Shown piece by piece: positions 1 through 8,751 of a stretch of DNA of 64,000 nt. Under the pieces are notes generated by a model. The model had not been told where the DNA came from. It did not search any database and was given only the letters and a program-made list of their open reading frames with translations. Numbering within the stretch: the first letter of the stretch is position 1; each line of letters begins with the position of its first letter. Source of the stretch: Advenella sp. S44. Its GTDB lineage: Bacteria; Pseudomonadota; Gammaproteobacteria; Burkholderiales; Burkholderiaceae_B. The position numbers and the translations under genes were made by a program. Location of the stretch: contig NZ_NEXS01000003.1 of the NCBI RefSeq assembly GCF_002810445.1, positions 1,364,001 through 1,428,000 on the forward strand, written 5' to 3'.

Positions 1-1
1 T

Positions 2-361
2 GGTCGCCATGGCATGATGGCGCCGCTTGCGGCAGCAATTACGCCTGCACAGGCCAACGAGATTGCCAACTATGTGCGTTCGCTGTCCGGGCTGACTAGT
101 GATCCGACGTTGCTGTTAGCCGGAGAGGCAGGCTTTAAAAAAGTATGTTTCGCCTGTCACGGCATGGATGGCAAGGGGAACCAGGCGCTGGGCGCACCCA
201 ACCTGACTGATTCTATCTGGCTAGGCAGCAGTTCGAAAGAGAGCATTGTCAATACCATTCTGCACGGACGCGAGGGCGTGATGCCGGCGCAAAAACATAT
301 TCTGTCCCAAGATCAGATCCGCATGCTGGCAGCGTATGTTTGGGGCCTGTCCAACAAATAA
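2..361 (+). CDS. ccoP: CcoP, cbb3-type cytochrome c oxidase dihaem subunit (C-terminal part)
   Basis: The gene enters from the left edge and its frame is open from position 2, so only about 119 C-terminal codons are present. The segment shows the end of one cytochrome c domain (the helix reading IANYVRSLSG) followed by a complete second domain. That domain has the haem-attachment motif CFACH at 146-160 and a likely axial methionine in GVMPAQ. CcoP is the membrane-anchored dihaem subunit that passes electrons to the CcoN/CcoO core of the high-affinity cbb3 oxidase. The downstream ccoG and fixH-like genes, 24 nt away and closely spaced, support this reading over another dihaem cytochrome. The first haem motif and the membrane anchor lie outside the window. 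Confidence 0.88.
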   Translation, partial: GRHGMMAPLAAAITPAQANEIANYVRSLSGLTSDPTLLLAGEAGFKKVCFACHGMDGKGNQALGAPNLTDSIWLGSSSKESIVNTILHGREGVMPAQKHILSQDQIRMLAAYVWGLSNK

Positions 362-385
362 TGACGCACCGAAAAATGGCCAATC

Positions 386-1885
386 ATGTCTGATAAGCAA
401 GCAGTGCAGCCCGCCGCGCAGGACGCGGCCCCGGCCTGGCAGCCACCAAGAATGGTGCCGGCCCGCGCCGTTCCCGCCGACGACAGCAGTATGCAGGTCG
501 AGGAAATCCGTGCAAAAATATATCCGCGGTCTGTGACGGGTGTATTTGCCAAATGGCGGATCATCTTGGTGATTGTGACTCAGGCGATATTTTATGGCTT
601 GCCCTGGGTGCAGTGGGGTGGGCGCCAGGCGGTCCTGTTTGATCTGACAGAGCGCAAGTTCTATCTTTTTGGGATTGTGCTTTGGCCGCAGGATGTGTTT
701 TACCTGGCGATCATTCTGATCATTTCGGCCTATGGGCTTTTTTTGTTTACCGCCCTGGCCGGTCGCCTGTTCTGTGGTTACGCCTGTCCGCAAACGGTTT
801 ATACCGAAATTTTTATGTGGATAGAGCGCAAGGTCGAAGGCGATCGGGTCGCCCGCATCCGTCTGGACGAGTCTGCCATGAGCTTGCGCAAGTTCAGGAT
901 AAAAGCGACCAAACATCTTTTATGGATCCTGATTGCCTGGTGGACCGGTTCAACATTCATCGGCTATTTTTCTCCGATCCGCGAACTGGGTACTGAACTG
1001 TTTCGTTTTGAACTCAGCTTTTGGCAATGGTTCTGGATGGTTTTTTACTCGTTTGCGACCTGGGGCAATGCCGGTTTTCTGCGCGAATCGGTTTGCAAGT
1101 ATATGTGCCCATATGCACGTTTTCAAAGTGTGATGGTGGACAAGGACACCTTTGTGGTCACCTATGACCGGATCCGTGGCGAGCCGCGCGGACGTCGGTC
1201 CAAAAAAACAATCCCCAGTCAGGTCGGCCTGGGCGACTGCGTGGACTGTACCATCTGTGTACAGGTATGCCCTACGGGAATTGATATTCGCGATGGGCTG
1301 CAGTACATGTGCATTGGCTGTGGCGCCTGTATTGACGCTTGTGATCAGGTCATGGACAAGATGAACTACCCGCGCGGGCTGATTCGTTATACGTCCGAGA
1401 GCGGGATGCTTGATCGGCTGGACAATAAACAGGCCCGCAAGCGTTTGTTCAAACCTCGCATTTACGTTTACATTGGACTGCTGAGCATCTTCATCATCGG
1501 ATTGGTGGTATCTCTGTCGATGCGCACGCCGCTAAGGGTCGATATCGTGCGCGACCGAGGTGTGCTTGGGCGTGAAGTGCCCGGTGGACTGATTGAAAAC
1601 GTCTACCGCATTCAGATTATCAATATGTCGGAGAAAGACCAGAATTTCGCGGTGAAGGCGGTCTCCCGGGATATCCCAGCGGTAACGGTGCTGGCCGGTG
1701 ATGACAATTCACAGCAGATTGCCGTACCGGCTTTTTCGAATCAGTGGATTCCGATCGTGATTCGTGTACCGGTAGAGGGCTCGGCAAAGGGCCTGCATCC
1801 ATTGACACTGCTTATTGAAAACACGGATAAGACCGCGGACAAATTATCGGTTGAACAAGATACCACTTTTTTTGTCCCTCATTGA
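386..1885 (+). CDS. ccoG: CcoG, cbb3 oxidase assembly polyferredoxin
   Basis: This 499-residue inner-membrane iron-sulfur protein belongs to the CcoG/FixG/RdxA family, which acts in maturation of cbb3 oxidase (reported role: copper reduction during assembly). After a cytoplasmic N-terminus come hydrophobic segments around residues 55-75, 100-125 and 190-250. A cysteine motif CGYACPQ is followed by EIFMWIERKVEGDR, which is typical of the family. A ferredoxin-like cluster region holds CVDCTICVQVCP and CIGCGACIDAC. Another membrane helix lies near residue 360, followed by an immunoglobulin-like C-terminal domain. The length matches the family. The start ATG lies 24 nt after the ccoP stop, as expected within a cco operon. 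Confidence 0.95.
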   Translation: MSDKQAVQPAAQDAAPAWQPPRMVPARAVPADDSSMQVEEIRAKIYPRSVTGVFAKWRIILVIVTQAIFYGLPWVQWGGRQAVLFDLTERKFYLFGIVLWPQDVFYLAIILIISAYGLFLFTALAGRLFCGYACPQTVYTEIFMWIERKVEGDRVARIRLDESAMSLRKFRIKATKHLLWILIAWWTGSTFIGYFSPIRELGTELFRFELSFWQWFWMVFYSFATWGNAGFLRESVCKYMCPYARFQSVMVDKDTFVVTYDRIRGEPRGRRSKKTIPSQVGLGDCVDCTICVQVCPTGIDIRDGLQYMCIGCGACIDACDQVMDKMNYPRGLIRYTSESGMLDRLDNKQARKRLFKPRIYVYIGLLSIFIIGLVVSLSMRTPLRVDIVRDRGVLGREVPGGLIENVYRIQIINMSEKDQNFAVKAVSRDIPAVTVLAGDDNSQQIAVPAFSNQWIPIVIRVPVEGSAKGLHPLTLLIENTDKTADKLSVEQDTTFFVPH

Positions 1886-1899
1886 CAAGGAGCGCAACA

Positions 1900-2142
1900 A
1901 TGCAAGTGCAGGAACAAGATAGCGGGCCCTGGTACAAGGAACCCTGGCCGTGGTTATTGATGGCGGGGCCTTTTGTCGCCATTATCGGCTGCGTCGTCAC
2001 GATTGTGCTGGCCTTTCAGAATAATCCTGATCGTGACGTGCGTCTGGATGCACGCAAGCACGGACTGATTGTTGTTCGCGACGGCGCAATGCCGGAGACA
2101 TCTGCTGCGCCGGCTGCTGCTACAAATGCCGGGCGAGACTGA
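1900..2142 (+). CDS. FixH-like small membrane protein
   Basis: This 80-residue protein has one clear transmembrane helix after the motif GPWYKEPWPWLLMAGP, a hallmark of FixH-related proteins encoded beside ccoG. FixH proteins help assemble or supply copper to cbb3 oxidase; this copy is short and lacks most of the periplasmic domain of rhizobial FixH. I chose the ATG at 1900 because AAGGAG lies 7 nt upstream at 1887-1892. A TTG at 1882 would overlap the ccoG stop and has no such site. The C-terminus is a short Ala/Pro-rich tail. The spacing to ccoG (14 nt) and to the next gene (2 nt) indicates one operon. Confidence 0.72.
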   Translation: MQVQEQDSGPWYKEPWPWLLMAGPFVAIIGCVVTIVLAFQNNPDRDVRLDARKHGLIVVRDGAMPETSAAPAAATNAGRD

Positions 2143-2144
2143 TC

Positions 2145-2399
2145 ATGCGTACTGTCATGTGGATACTCTGGCCGTCTTTTCTGGCGGCCGGATTCGCCAG
2201 CGGCGTTGTATTTGCGCTGGTCGACCCGCGCGATATTCCGCTGTTTGGGTATGTTCGCGTATCCAGCGAATTGGCGTACGCAGCTGGTTTTTTCCTGTTT
2301 TGGCTGACAGCCGCATTCTCCAGCACATTGAGCTTTTTTATTGCCAACAGTGGCAATCGGCTATCGCTTTTTACCCGGCAAATCGAACCGGAAGAATAA
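2145..2399 (+). CDS. Small two-helix membrane protein of the cco operon
   Basis: This 84-residue protein starts 2 nt after the FixH-like gene, so the two are probably translationally coupled. It contains two hydrophobic helices, about residues 4-26 and 42-68, and a charged C-terminus. I do not recognise a named family with certainty. Similar small membrane proteins often sit after ccoG/fixH in related bacteria. A role linked to respiratory oxidase assembly is an inference from position only. Confidence 0.6.
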   Translation: MRTVMWILWPSFLAAGFASGVVFALVDPRDIPLFGYVRVSSELAYAAGFFLFWLTAAFSSTLSFFIANSGNRLSLFTRQIEPEE

Positions 2400-2721
2400 G
2401 CTGGCCGGATAAAGCACATCACTGGAGAGCCGCGCAGCAGGCTTTGGCGAAGCAAGCATTGTCGAAACAGGCATTCCCAAAACAGGCAATGTCCAAATAT
2501 TCATTGGCGAAGCAGGCATTGATCAGGCCGGCACTGACGGGGATTATCCGTAGCTGTCGATCACACGCCTGATTTGGTTTGCGATCCGCTTACGCGTGGG
2601 TGAGTGTCCTGTCACGGGACCACTCGCGGGCAGATGCTCTGGCGGCTGGTAATCCGGTTGTGCGCCAAGATGACTCCGTGTAAACGGGCAGGCCAATCTA
2701 GCGTTGCTCGTGAGTGAGAAG
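2400..2721. other. Intergenic region with 15-bp repeat array
   Basis: No gene is supported here. The region separates the convergent cco operon and fnr. It holds a degenerate 15-bp tandem repeat (2432-2536) and an imperfect inverted repeat near 2602-2628 (GAGTG...CACTC) that could be a weak convergent terminator, although no clear T-tract follows. Confidence 0.5.
2432..2536. repeat. Seven degenerate 15-bp tandem repeats
   Basis: Seven consecutive 15-bp units close to GCGAAGCAGGCATTG run from 2432 to 2536. The best copies are 2447-2461 and 2507-2521, which differ at one position. In one frame they would spell repeats of A/S-K-Q-A-L, but that frame overlaps the two preceding genes and has no convincing start, so I treat the array as non-coding. 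Confidence 0.75.
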
Positions 2722-3486
2722 CTAGGTGCAGACCGAGATTTTGGGCAGATCGGCGCGATGTGTGCTCTCGTTTTGAATCAATGTTTGCAGGCCGTTAAAA
2801 TCCAGGATTCGCACTTCACGCTGATGAATGCGAATCAGGCCTTCCTTGGCAAATCGCGATAGCAGGCGACTGACCGTTTCAAGCGTCAGACCCAGATAAT
2901 TACCAATTTCCTCGCGGCTCATTCTTAATAAATATTCGGTTCCGGAATAACCGAGGCAGGCAAAGCGCTGCGATAAATTAATCAGAAAGGCGGCCAGGCG
3001 CTGTTCTGAGCGCATGGCACCCAGAGACAAAACCACGCTGTGTGACCGGGAGATTTCTTGACTCATCAGGCGTGTCACGCGATAGGCCAGCGCAGGAATT
3101 TCCTTGGAAAGGTAATTCAGGTCATTCATGCGCATTACGCAGACCTCAGTATCCTCCATCGCAATGGCATTGGAGACATGCACATTTTCAGCAAGCGCAT
3201 CAAGACCGATGATTTCTCCGGCAAAGACAAAACCAGTTATCTGCATATGGCCCGATTCGTTTTCCAGTTGCAGCTTCATGGATCCGGAACGGATGCTGTA
3301 TAACGCAGTGAGTTTGTCTCCGGCCTTGAAAAACAGTGTGCCTTTAGGAATGCGGATTCTTTCTTTGACCAGCTCGTTCAGTCTTGCAGCGTCCTGTGCA
3401 TTCAGACCCTGGGGCACACAAATGTGACCTAGCACACAAGTATTGCAGTAGACGGAATCCTTGTTCAGAAGCTGATGTTTTATCAT
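2722..3486 (-). CDS. fnr: FNR-family oxygen-sensing transcriptional regulator
   Basis: This 254-residue regulator belongs to the Crp/FNR family and is of the oxygen-sensing [4Fe-4S] type. The cluster ligands are visible at C14, C17 and C23, with a fourth at C116. The interval C14-C116 equals that of E. coli FNR (C20-C122). A cyclic-nucleotide-like beta barrel spans about residues 25-140 and a dimerisation helix follows. The winged helix contains MSREEIGNYLGLTLETVSRLL, including the recognition-helix E-SR that reads TTGAT half-sites. The ATG at 3484-3486 gives a family-length N-terminus. It lies convergent to the cbb3 oxidase genes, its expected main targets. A TTGA-N6-TCAA site sits just upstream of its start. 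Confidence 0.93.
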   Translation of the reverse strand: MIKHQLLNKDSVYCNTCVLGHICVPQGLNAQDAARLNELVKERIRIPKGTLFFKAGDKLTALYSIRSGSMKLQLENESGHMQITGFVFAGEIIGLDALAENVHVSNAIAMEDTEVCVMRMNDLNYLSKEIPALAYRVTRLMSQEISRSHSVVLSLGAMRSEQRLAAFLINLSQRFACLGYSGTEYLLRMSREEIGNYLGLTLETVSRLLSRFAKEGLIRIHQREVRILDFNGLQTLIQNESTHRADLPKISVCT

Positions 3487-3964
3487 GATAAGGGGCCGTG
3501 GCCTTGAAAACAGTCAAAAGTGCCGAAGCGGTGGTTAATTGTAGATTTTATGAGCGAGTAACGTAGCCGGATTGGTGCCGGCAGCAACATGGTATCGCCT
3601 GAACAGCAGGCCATCATCACGATGTGCGATGCAGGCGGGAGTATCTTGTGTAACCCCTCGTTTTTATTCATATATCTTTCTTACACATTATAACATAGTC
3701 ACCGGCGTTTCATGGTTTCGGCCAGAAGGCAATGTTCAGACACCAGCGGCCAGCCCCCAGTTTGAAGTCGTCAGTTGGATAGCGGCAGCCGTCCGTGTTC
3801 AGGCAACAGCGATCAGCCGCAAGGGGCTAGCCTCCAACAGGAAATCGGCAGTCGCAAATCGTCAACCGCAAGCAGCCAAGCTCCAGTCTCCAGTCTCACG
3901 TCGCGATATCGCTCTTTGCTGCAAAGCCCGATGGCAGAGCGGCGCATTCGATCACCAATGGAAC
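3487..3964. other. Intergenic region between livF and fnr
   Basis: 478 bp with no supported gene. The fnr-proximal part is AT-rich and carries the FNR-like box. The part next to livF is GC-rich and contains short microrepeats, such as CTCCAGT twice near 3883-3896. I see no clear terminator for livF. Confidence 0.5.
3504..3517 (-). promoter_or_regulatory. Candidate FNR box upstream of fnr
   Basis: TTGAAAACAGTCAA matches the TTGAT-N4-ATCAA FNR consensus in 8 of 10 conserved positions (TTGA-N6-TCAA). It lies 18 nt upstream of the fnr start codon. At that distance it would overlap or follow the transcription start, which fits autorepression. This is inferred from sequence only. Confidence 0.5.
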
Positions 3965-4723
3965 TCAGACCGCCAGATAGTCGGCGCTTGCCTGCGGGTC
4001 CTGGGCAAGCCCCTGCATGCTGCCTTCGTACTGGATCTGCCCTTTCTCCAGGATATAAACGCGATCACACACTTGTCGGGCAAAATCCATGTTCTGCTCT
4101 GACAGCAAAATGCTGACGCCCTGGTTTTTCAGGGCGTGCACCATGTTAATCATTTGCGCCACCACAATGGGAGCCACGCCTTCGGAAGGTTCATCCAGCA
4201 GCAGCAGGTAGGGATTGCCCATCAGCGTTCGCGCCACGGCAAGCATTTGCTGCTCGCCGCCACTCATCTGTCCGCCGCGGCGGGTCTGCATGGTGGCCAG
4301 ATTCGGAAACAGGTCAAAAACCGAGTCGATCGTCCAGTGCGCAACAGGCTTCCCATCTGGCCAGAGGCGGGACGGCTGAGTGCCCGTGAGCAAATTTTCC
4401 ATGACAGTCAGATCGGCAAAAATGCGTCGCTCTTCCGGTACGAAGCCGATCCCGGCCCGGGCGATCTGATACGATTTGCGCACTGAGATATCCTGGCCCA
4501 TAAATCGAATCGTGCCCCGGCGATTGACTAATCCCATAATACTTTCGATGGTGGTTGATTTGCCGGCGCCGTTGCGGCCCATCAACGCGACAACTTCTCC
4601 TTTCCTGACGGTCAGATCGATGTCGAACAGAATGTGCGCGGCCCCGTACCAGGCATTCAGACCCTGCACCTGCAATAGCGCCTGCTCATGGTCAGAGGCC
4701 GGCGCGGACGGCGTATGCGTCAT
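3965..4723 (-). CDS. livF: LivF-type ABC transporter ATPase
   Basis: This 252-residue ATP-binding subunit of a branched-chain amino acid type (HAAT) ABC transporter shows Walker A GRNGAGKST, signature MSGGEQQ, Walker B LLLLDEPSEG and the LivF-like ending ILEKGQIQYEGS. I chose ATG 4723, which has AGGAG about 10 nt upstream and overlaps the livG stop as ATGA. A TTG at 4744 is less likely. It is the last gene of a four-gene minus-strand operon and pairs with LivG to energise the fused permease. The substrate could be a branched-chain amino acid or a related amide; the sequence alone does not decide. Confidence 0.92.
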   Translation of the reverse strand: MTHTPSAPASDHEQALLQVQGLNAWYGAAHILFDIDLTVRKGEVVALMGRNGAGKSTTIESIMGLVNRRGTIRFMGQDISVRKSYQIARAGIGFVPEERRIFADLTVMENLLTGTQPSRLWPDGKPVAHWTIDSVFDLFPNLATMQTRRGGQMSGGEQQMLAVARTLMGNPYLLLLDEPSEGVAPIVVAQMINMVHALKNQGVSILLSEQNMDFARQVCDRVYILEKGQIQYEGSMQGLAQDPQASADYLAV

Positions 4724-5544
4724 GATTGGGTGGCTCCTGTACAAGCGCGTTGGCCCGGGGAAAATGGCTGTGGCGCGTTACTGTCGGAATCACCTTGCAA
4801 ACTGGGGCCGGTGCCAAAATAGACTTGCCGTACTTTGGGATCATCGCGGATCGCTTGTGCCGTGCCCTGGGCAATGAGCTGGCCGCGGGCGAGCACAAGT
4901 ATTCGATCGGCAAAGCCGAACACAACGTCCATACTGTGTTCCGTAAACAATACCCCGGTGTTGCGGGCCTGTGCGATATCGCGTGTCAGAGCCATTAAGG
5001 CTTGTCGCTCGCCTGGCGCCATGCCGGCAGTCGGCTCATCCATCAGCAGCAAACGCGGCTCACTGGCCAGTGCCATGGCAAGCTCGACGCGTTTAATGTC
5101 GCCATAAGCCAGTTCCGAACATGGTCGATCAGCCTGAGCCAGCATGCCAACCTGCTCCAGCAGGGCGCAAGCGTCCTGCCGGTACAGCCTGTCGGCCGCT
5201 TGCCAGATGCAAAACGTGCGACGTCGATAGGAGAGCAGGGCATTCTGAATATTTTGCAGTACGGTAAATGAGTTGAACGTCGCGGCAATCTGGAACGTGC
5301 GGCCAACGCCTTTTTTCCAGATCCGTCGTGCCGGCAGATCGACGATGGACTCGCCGTCCAGCAGAATGCTGCCGCTGGTGACAGGCAACTGCCCGCCGAT
5401 CATATTGAACGTCGTAGATTTACCGGCGCCATTTGGGCCGATCAGGGCCAGCAGCTCGCCAGCCTGCAGGCTGAAGCTGATGTCGTCCACGGCGATAAAA
5501 TCACCGTAGCGCCGACTCAGATGGTTCACCTCAAGCAAGTTCAT
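4720..5544 (-). CDS. livG: LivG-type ABC transporter ATPase
   Basis: This 274-residue ATPase is the LivG partner, with Walker A GPNGAGKST, the Q-loop region VGRTFQIAATF, the family-typical divergent signature LAYGDIKRVELAMAL, and Walker B LLLMDEPTAGM. It overlaps the permease gene upstream and livF downstream by 4 nt each, which indicates tight translational coupling. The C-terminal 25 residues (after YFGTGPSL) are a low-complexity tail not needed for the fold. It forms the cytoplasmic ATPase pair with LivF. Confidence 0.93.
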   Translation of the reverse strand: MNLLEVNHLSRRYGDFIAVDDISFSLQAGELLALIGPNGAGKSTTFNMIGGQLPVTSGSILLDGESIVDLPARRIWKKGVGRTFQIAATFNSFTVLQNIQNALLSYRRRTFCIWQAADRLYRQDACALLEQVGMLAQADRPCSELAYGDIKRVELAMALASEPRLLLMDEPTAGMAPGERQALMALTRDIAQARNTGVLFTEHSMDVVFGFADRILVLARGQLIAQGTAQAIRDDPKVRQVYFGTGPSLQGDSDSNAPQPFSPGQRACTGATQS

Positions 5545-7469
5545 GATTGCCTTCCTGCGATTGCCGTAGGCCGCGTACGCCGCGTTCCTGAAAACCGTTG
5601 TCCGATCTGGCGTCCGAGGCCACCCAATCCTTGCGGAAAGAGCAAGACCAGTACCAGGATGATTAGACCGAATAGGCCCTTCCAGTATTCGGTGACACCA
5701 GTGATGTAGTCATGCAATACCACGTAGAACGCAGCACCGGTTAGTGGTCCGGTGATCGATTGTATGCCGCCCAGCAGCACCATGACCAGCCCGTCAATGG
5801 ATTTGCTCACGTACAGTTCTTCGGGGGAGATACTGCCTTTGGAAAAGACAAAGAGGGCGCCAGCCAGGCCGGCGAAAAAGCCGGCTATCACAAACGCAAT
5901 CCATTGGATGCGCTTGCTGTTGATGCCGATCGCGTCGCTGCGCTGTGCAGAATCGCGACTTGCCCTGAGTGCATATCCCAGGGGCGAAAACAGTAGCGCG
6001 CGCAGCGCCAATATGCCCAGCAGCACGACAGCGAGCACAAAGTAATAAAAATGTACAGGGTCTTCCAGCCAGGCCGAGGGCCAGATGCCAATCAGGCCGT
6101 TGGACCCGCCGGTTACGTCATTCCATTGATATGCCACGGACCAGGTGATCTGGGCAAAGGCCAGGGTGAGCATGGCCAGATAAATACCCGACAGGCGCAC
6201 ACAGAACCAGCCGTAAATCAGTGCGGCAACTGCGGCGGCAAAGGGCGCCAGGACAATCGCAAGTGACATGGGCAGCGCGTAGCGCTGCAATAGCAATGCG
6301 GCAGCATAGGCGCCTACGCCGTAATAAGCGGCGTGGCCGAAGGAATGCATCCCGCCGGCGCCCATGATGAAGTGGAGGCTGGCCGCGAACAGGACCGCGA
6401 TGAGCATGTCCTGAATCAAGATAGGTAGATAGGGAAAAGTATCTGAGGCTAGCGGCACACAGATCAACGCTGCAACGAGACAGACGGCAGTGATTTTGAG
6501 ACGCGGGCCGGCAGCAGCATACGGCGCTTCCGGTGCGCCGGTGTTTCTAGGCGTGCCGGTTCGGGCGCCAAACAGGCCCCATGGCTTGAAAATAAGAACA
6601 ATAGCCATGATGAGAAACTCCACCACAAGCGTCAATTGCGGGAATGCAATATCGACGCCGAAAATCGGCACCGTACCCAGCCCAATGCACAAGGCCTTGA
6701 CCTGAGCAATAATAAATGCGGCAACAAAGGCGCCGGAAATGGAACCCATGCCGCCGATCACCACGACAGCAAACGCGTCGCCGATAGTGAGCAGGTCAAG
6801 GGTGAGGCTGGCTGGCTCTGTGGGAAGTTGCAACGCACCGCCCAGGCCGGCCAGAAAAGCGCCCAGTGCAAATACGCCGGTAAACAGCCAGCTCTGGTTA
6901 ACGCCAAGGGCTTCGAGCATCTGTCTGTCTTGCGTTGCGGCGCGGATCAGCGTGCCCCAGCGGGTGCGATTGAGTAACAGCCATAGCAGTAGCAACACTA
7001 GCGGACCGATGATGATCAGCAACAAATTATAGGTAGGAAACTGGCGTCCGAAAATCGCGACCGATCCCGATAATCCTGGCGCCTGCGGACCCAGAAGGTC
7101 TTCCGGGCCCCATACCCACAGCGCCAGATCACTGAGAATCAGAACCAGCGCGAACGTGGCAAGCAACTGAAATAGTTCGGGTGCCTGGTAGACACGCCTC
7201 AGTATCAAAACTTCAATAATGGCGCCTAGAACGCCAATCAGCACGGCTGCTAAGAGTAGGGCAAGCCAGAAGCCGCCGGCGTTGGCGGGCAGGACCTGGG
7301 TAGTCAGGCTATAGGCAAAATATAGGCCGAGCATATACAGCGAGCCATGCGCAAAATTGACAATGCGACTGACACCAAAAATCAGCGACAGCCCGCAAGC
7401 CACCATAAATAGCGATGAGGTGCCGGCCATCCCGTTAAGAAACAGTACGGCAAGAGCGGTCAAGTCCAT
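5541..7469 (-). CDS. Fused LivH-LivM branched-chain amino acid ABC permease
   Basis: This 642-residue inner-membrane protein carries both permease halves in one chain. Residues about 1-290 form the LivH-like half, starting LTALAVLFLNGMAGTSSLFM and containing the family segment EALGVN. Residues about 325-610 form the LivM-like half, with GMHSFGHAAYYGVGAYAA and RDSAQRSDAIGINS. A linker rich in Gly/Thr/Ala near residues 295-325 joins them. In E. coli these are separate proteins of about 308 and 425 residues. The start ATG is at 7467-7469, and the stop overlaps livG by 4 nt. Confidence 0.93.
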   Translation of the reverse strand: MDLTALAVLFLNGMAGTSSLFMVACGLSLIFGVSRIVNFAHGSLYMLGLYFAYSLTTQVLPANAGGFWLALLLAAVLIGVLGAIIEVLILRRVYQAPELFQLLATFALVLILSDLALWVWGPEDLLGPQAPGLSGSVAIFGRQFPTYNLLLIIIGPLVLLLLWLLLNRTRWGTLIRAATQDRQMLEALGVNQSWLFTGVFALGAFLAGLGGALQLPTEPASLTLDLLTIGDAFAVVVIGGMGSISGAFVAAFIIAQVKALCIGLGTVPIFGVDIAFPQLTLVVEFLIMAIVLIFKPWGLFGARTGTPRNTGAPEAPYAAAGPRLKITAVCLVAALICVPLASDTFPYLPILIQDMLIAVLFAASLHFIMGAGGMHSFGHAAYYGVGAYAAALLLQRYALPMSLAIVLAPFAAAVAALIYGWFCVRLSGIYLAMLTLAFAQITWSVAYQWNDVTGGSNGLIGIWPSAWLEDPVHFYYFVLAVVLLGILALRALLFSPLGYALRASRDSAQRSDAIGINSKRIQWIAFVIAGFFAGLAGALFVFSKGSISPEELYVSKSIDGLVMVLLGGIQSITGPLTGAAFYVVLHDYITGVTEYWKGLFGLIILVLVLLFPQGLGGLGRQIGQRFSGTRRTRPTAIAGRQS

Positions 7470-7533
7470 GCGCGGTCCTGTCTACGCAATCGTGCCTGAC
7501 CCATGCCTGCCGCTTGAACCATTCTCATGCTGC

Positions 7534-8751
7534 TCACTTTTGCGGGCGCATTTTTCCGACCTGCGCGTCATCGGGCTGAACGGTTGCGCCATCGACATAT
7601 CGTATGTCGGTCATGATGCCTTTGCCGTCCTTGATCCCCAGTTTGCCAACATACGCGCCAAGGGTCGATTGATGATCCTGCTTGCGATAGGAGATGGGGC
7701 CGAAGGGTGACATGACCTCAAGGCCGGCAAATGCCTTGCGTATGGCGTCAGTATCCGTTGCGCCGGCCTTGCGAAAACCTTCGGCCAGTGATTTGATTGC
7801 CATATACCCGACAATGGAGCCCAGGCGCGGATAATCGTTAAAGCGCTTCTGATAGGCATCAAGAAATGCTTTGTGTTCGGGTGTATCGATAAATTGCCAG
7901 GGATAGCCGGTCACAATCCAGCCTTCGGGCGTGTCTGTCCCCAGCGTATCGAGGTATTCGGGTTCTCCGGTCAACAGGCTTACCACCGGCATGTCTTCAA
8001 AGAATTTACGGGTGGCGCCGGCGCGGGCAAACTTGGTGATATCGGGGCCGAACAACACATTGAATATGGCGTCTGGCTTGGCCTCACCCAATGCCTGGAT
8101 GACACTGCCGGCATCCACCTTGTTCAGCGGCGTGGCCTGATCAGCCACGAATTGAACATCGGGTTGCGCCTGCTTCAATAGCGTTTTGAACGTTTCTACT
8201 GCCGACTGACCGTATTCATAATTTGGGTAGACCAGGGCCCACCGTTTTTTATTGAGTTTGGCAGCTTCCGGCACCAGCATTGCTACCTGCATATAGGTGG
8301 ACGCGCGCAACCGAAACGTATAATCGTTGCCGTCAGCCCAGACCAGCTTGTCGGTCAATGGTTCGCTGGCCAGATAAAACACTTTTCTGTGTGCTGCAAA
8401 ATCGGCCAGCGCCAGCCCGATATTGGACAGAAAGCCGCCGGTCAGGGCATGAACTTTATCCCGGGTGATAAGCGCCTGTGCTTCCTTGATGGCGTTGCCC
8501 TGGTTGCCAGCATCATCACGGGTAATGATCCTTATCTTGCGCCCATTGATGCCACCATCCTGATTGGCCTGCTCGGCAGCCAGCACCATGCCGTTTTTAT
8601 ATGGCTCAAGAAAGGCCGGGAAAATTTTGTAGCTGTTGATCTCTCCAATGCGTATTTCATCCGACTGCGCATGGGCCGCGGGTGTCATGGCCAGACATGC
8701 CATTACACTTGTAATGACAGCCAGCAACCTTCTCTGAACCCCTTTTTGCAT
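7534..8751 (-). CDS. LivK-like periplasmic substrate-binding protein
   Basis: This 405-residue periplasmic binding protein is of the type I (Leu/Ile/Val-binding) fold. A signal peptide ends at PAAHA/QS near residue 30. The mature protein begins with EIRIGEINSYKIFPAFL and has the typical NQDGGINGRKI motif. The start is ATG 8751, with GGAGAAATC directly upstream; a GTG at 8769 has no comparable ribosome site. It is the first gene of the minus-strand transporter operon and should deliver substrate to the LivHM permease. The ligand cannot be told from sequence; amino acids, amides or aromatic acids are possible. Confidence 0.88.
   Translation of the reverse strand: MQKGVQRRLLAVITSVMACLAMTPAAHAQSDEIRIGEINSYKIFPAFLEPYKNGMVLAAEQANQDGGINGRKIRIITRDDAGNQGNAIKEAQALITRDKVHALTGGFLSNIGLALADFAAHRKVFYLASEPLTDKLVWADGNDYTFRLRASTYMQVAMLVPEAAKLNKKRWALVYPNYEYGQSAVETFKTLLKQAQPDVQFVADQATPLNKVDAGSVIQALGEAKPDAIFNVLFGPDITKFARAGATRKFFEDMPVVSLLTGEPEYLDTLGTDTPEGWIVTGYPWQFIDTPEHKAFLDAYQKRFNDYPRLGSIVGYMAIKSLAEGFRKAGATDTDAIRKAFAGLEVMSPFGPISYRKQDHQSTLGAYVGKLGIKDGKGIMTDIRYVDGATVQPDDAQVGKMRPQK

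Noticed and set aside
2069-2572. 167-codon plus-strand frame containing AKQAL repeats
   Set aside because: It overlaps the FixH-like gene and the 84-residue membrane protein in another frame, has no ribosome site, and its repeat part is better explained as a DNA minisatellite.
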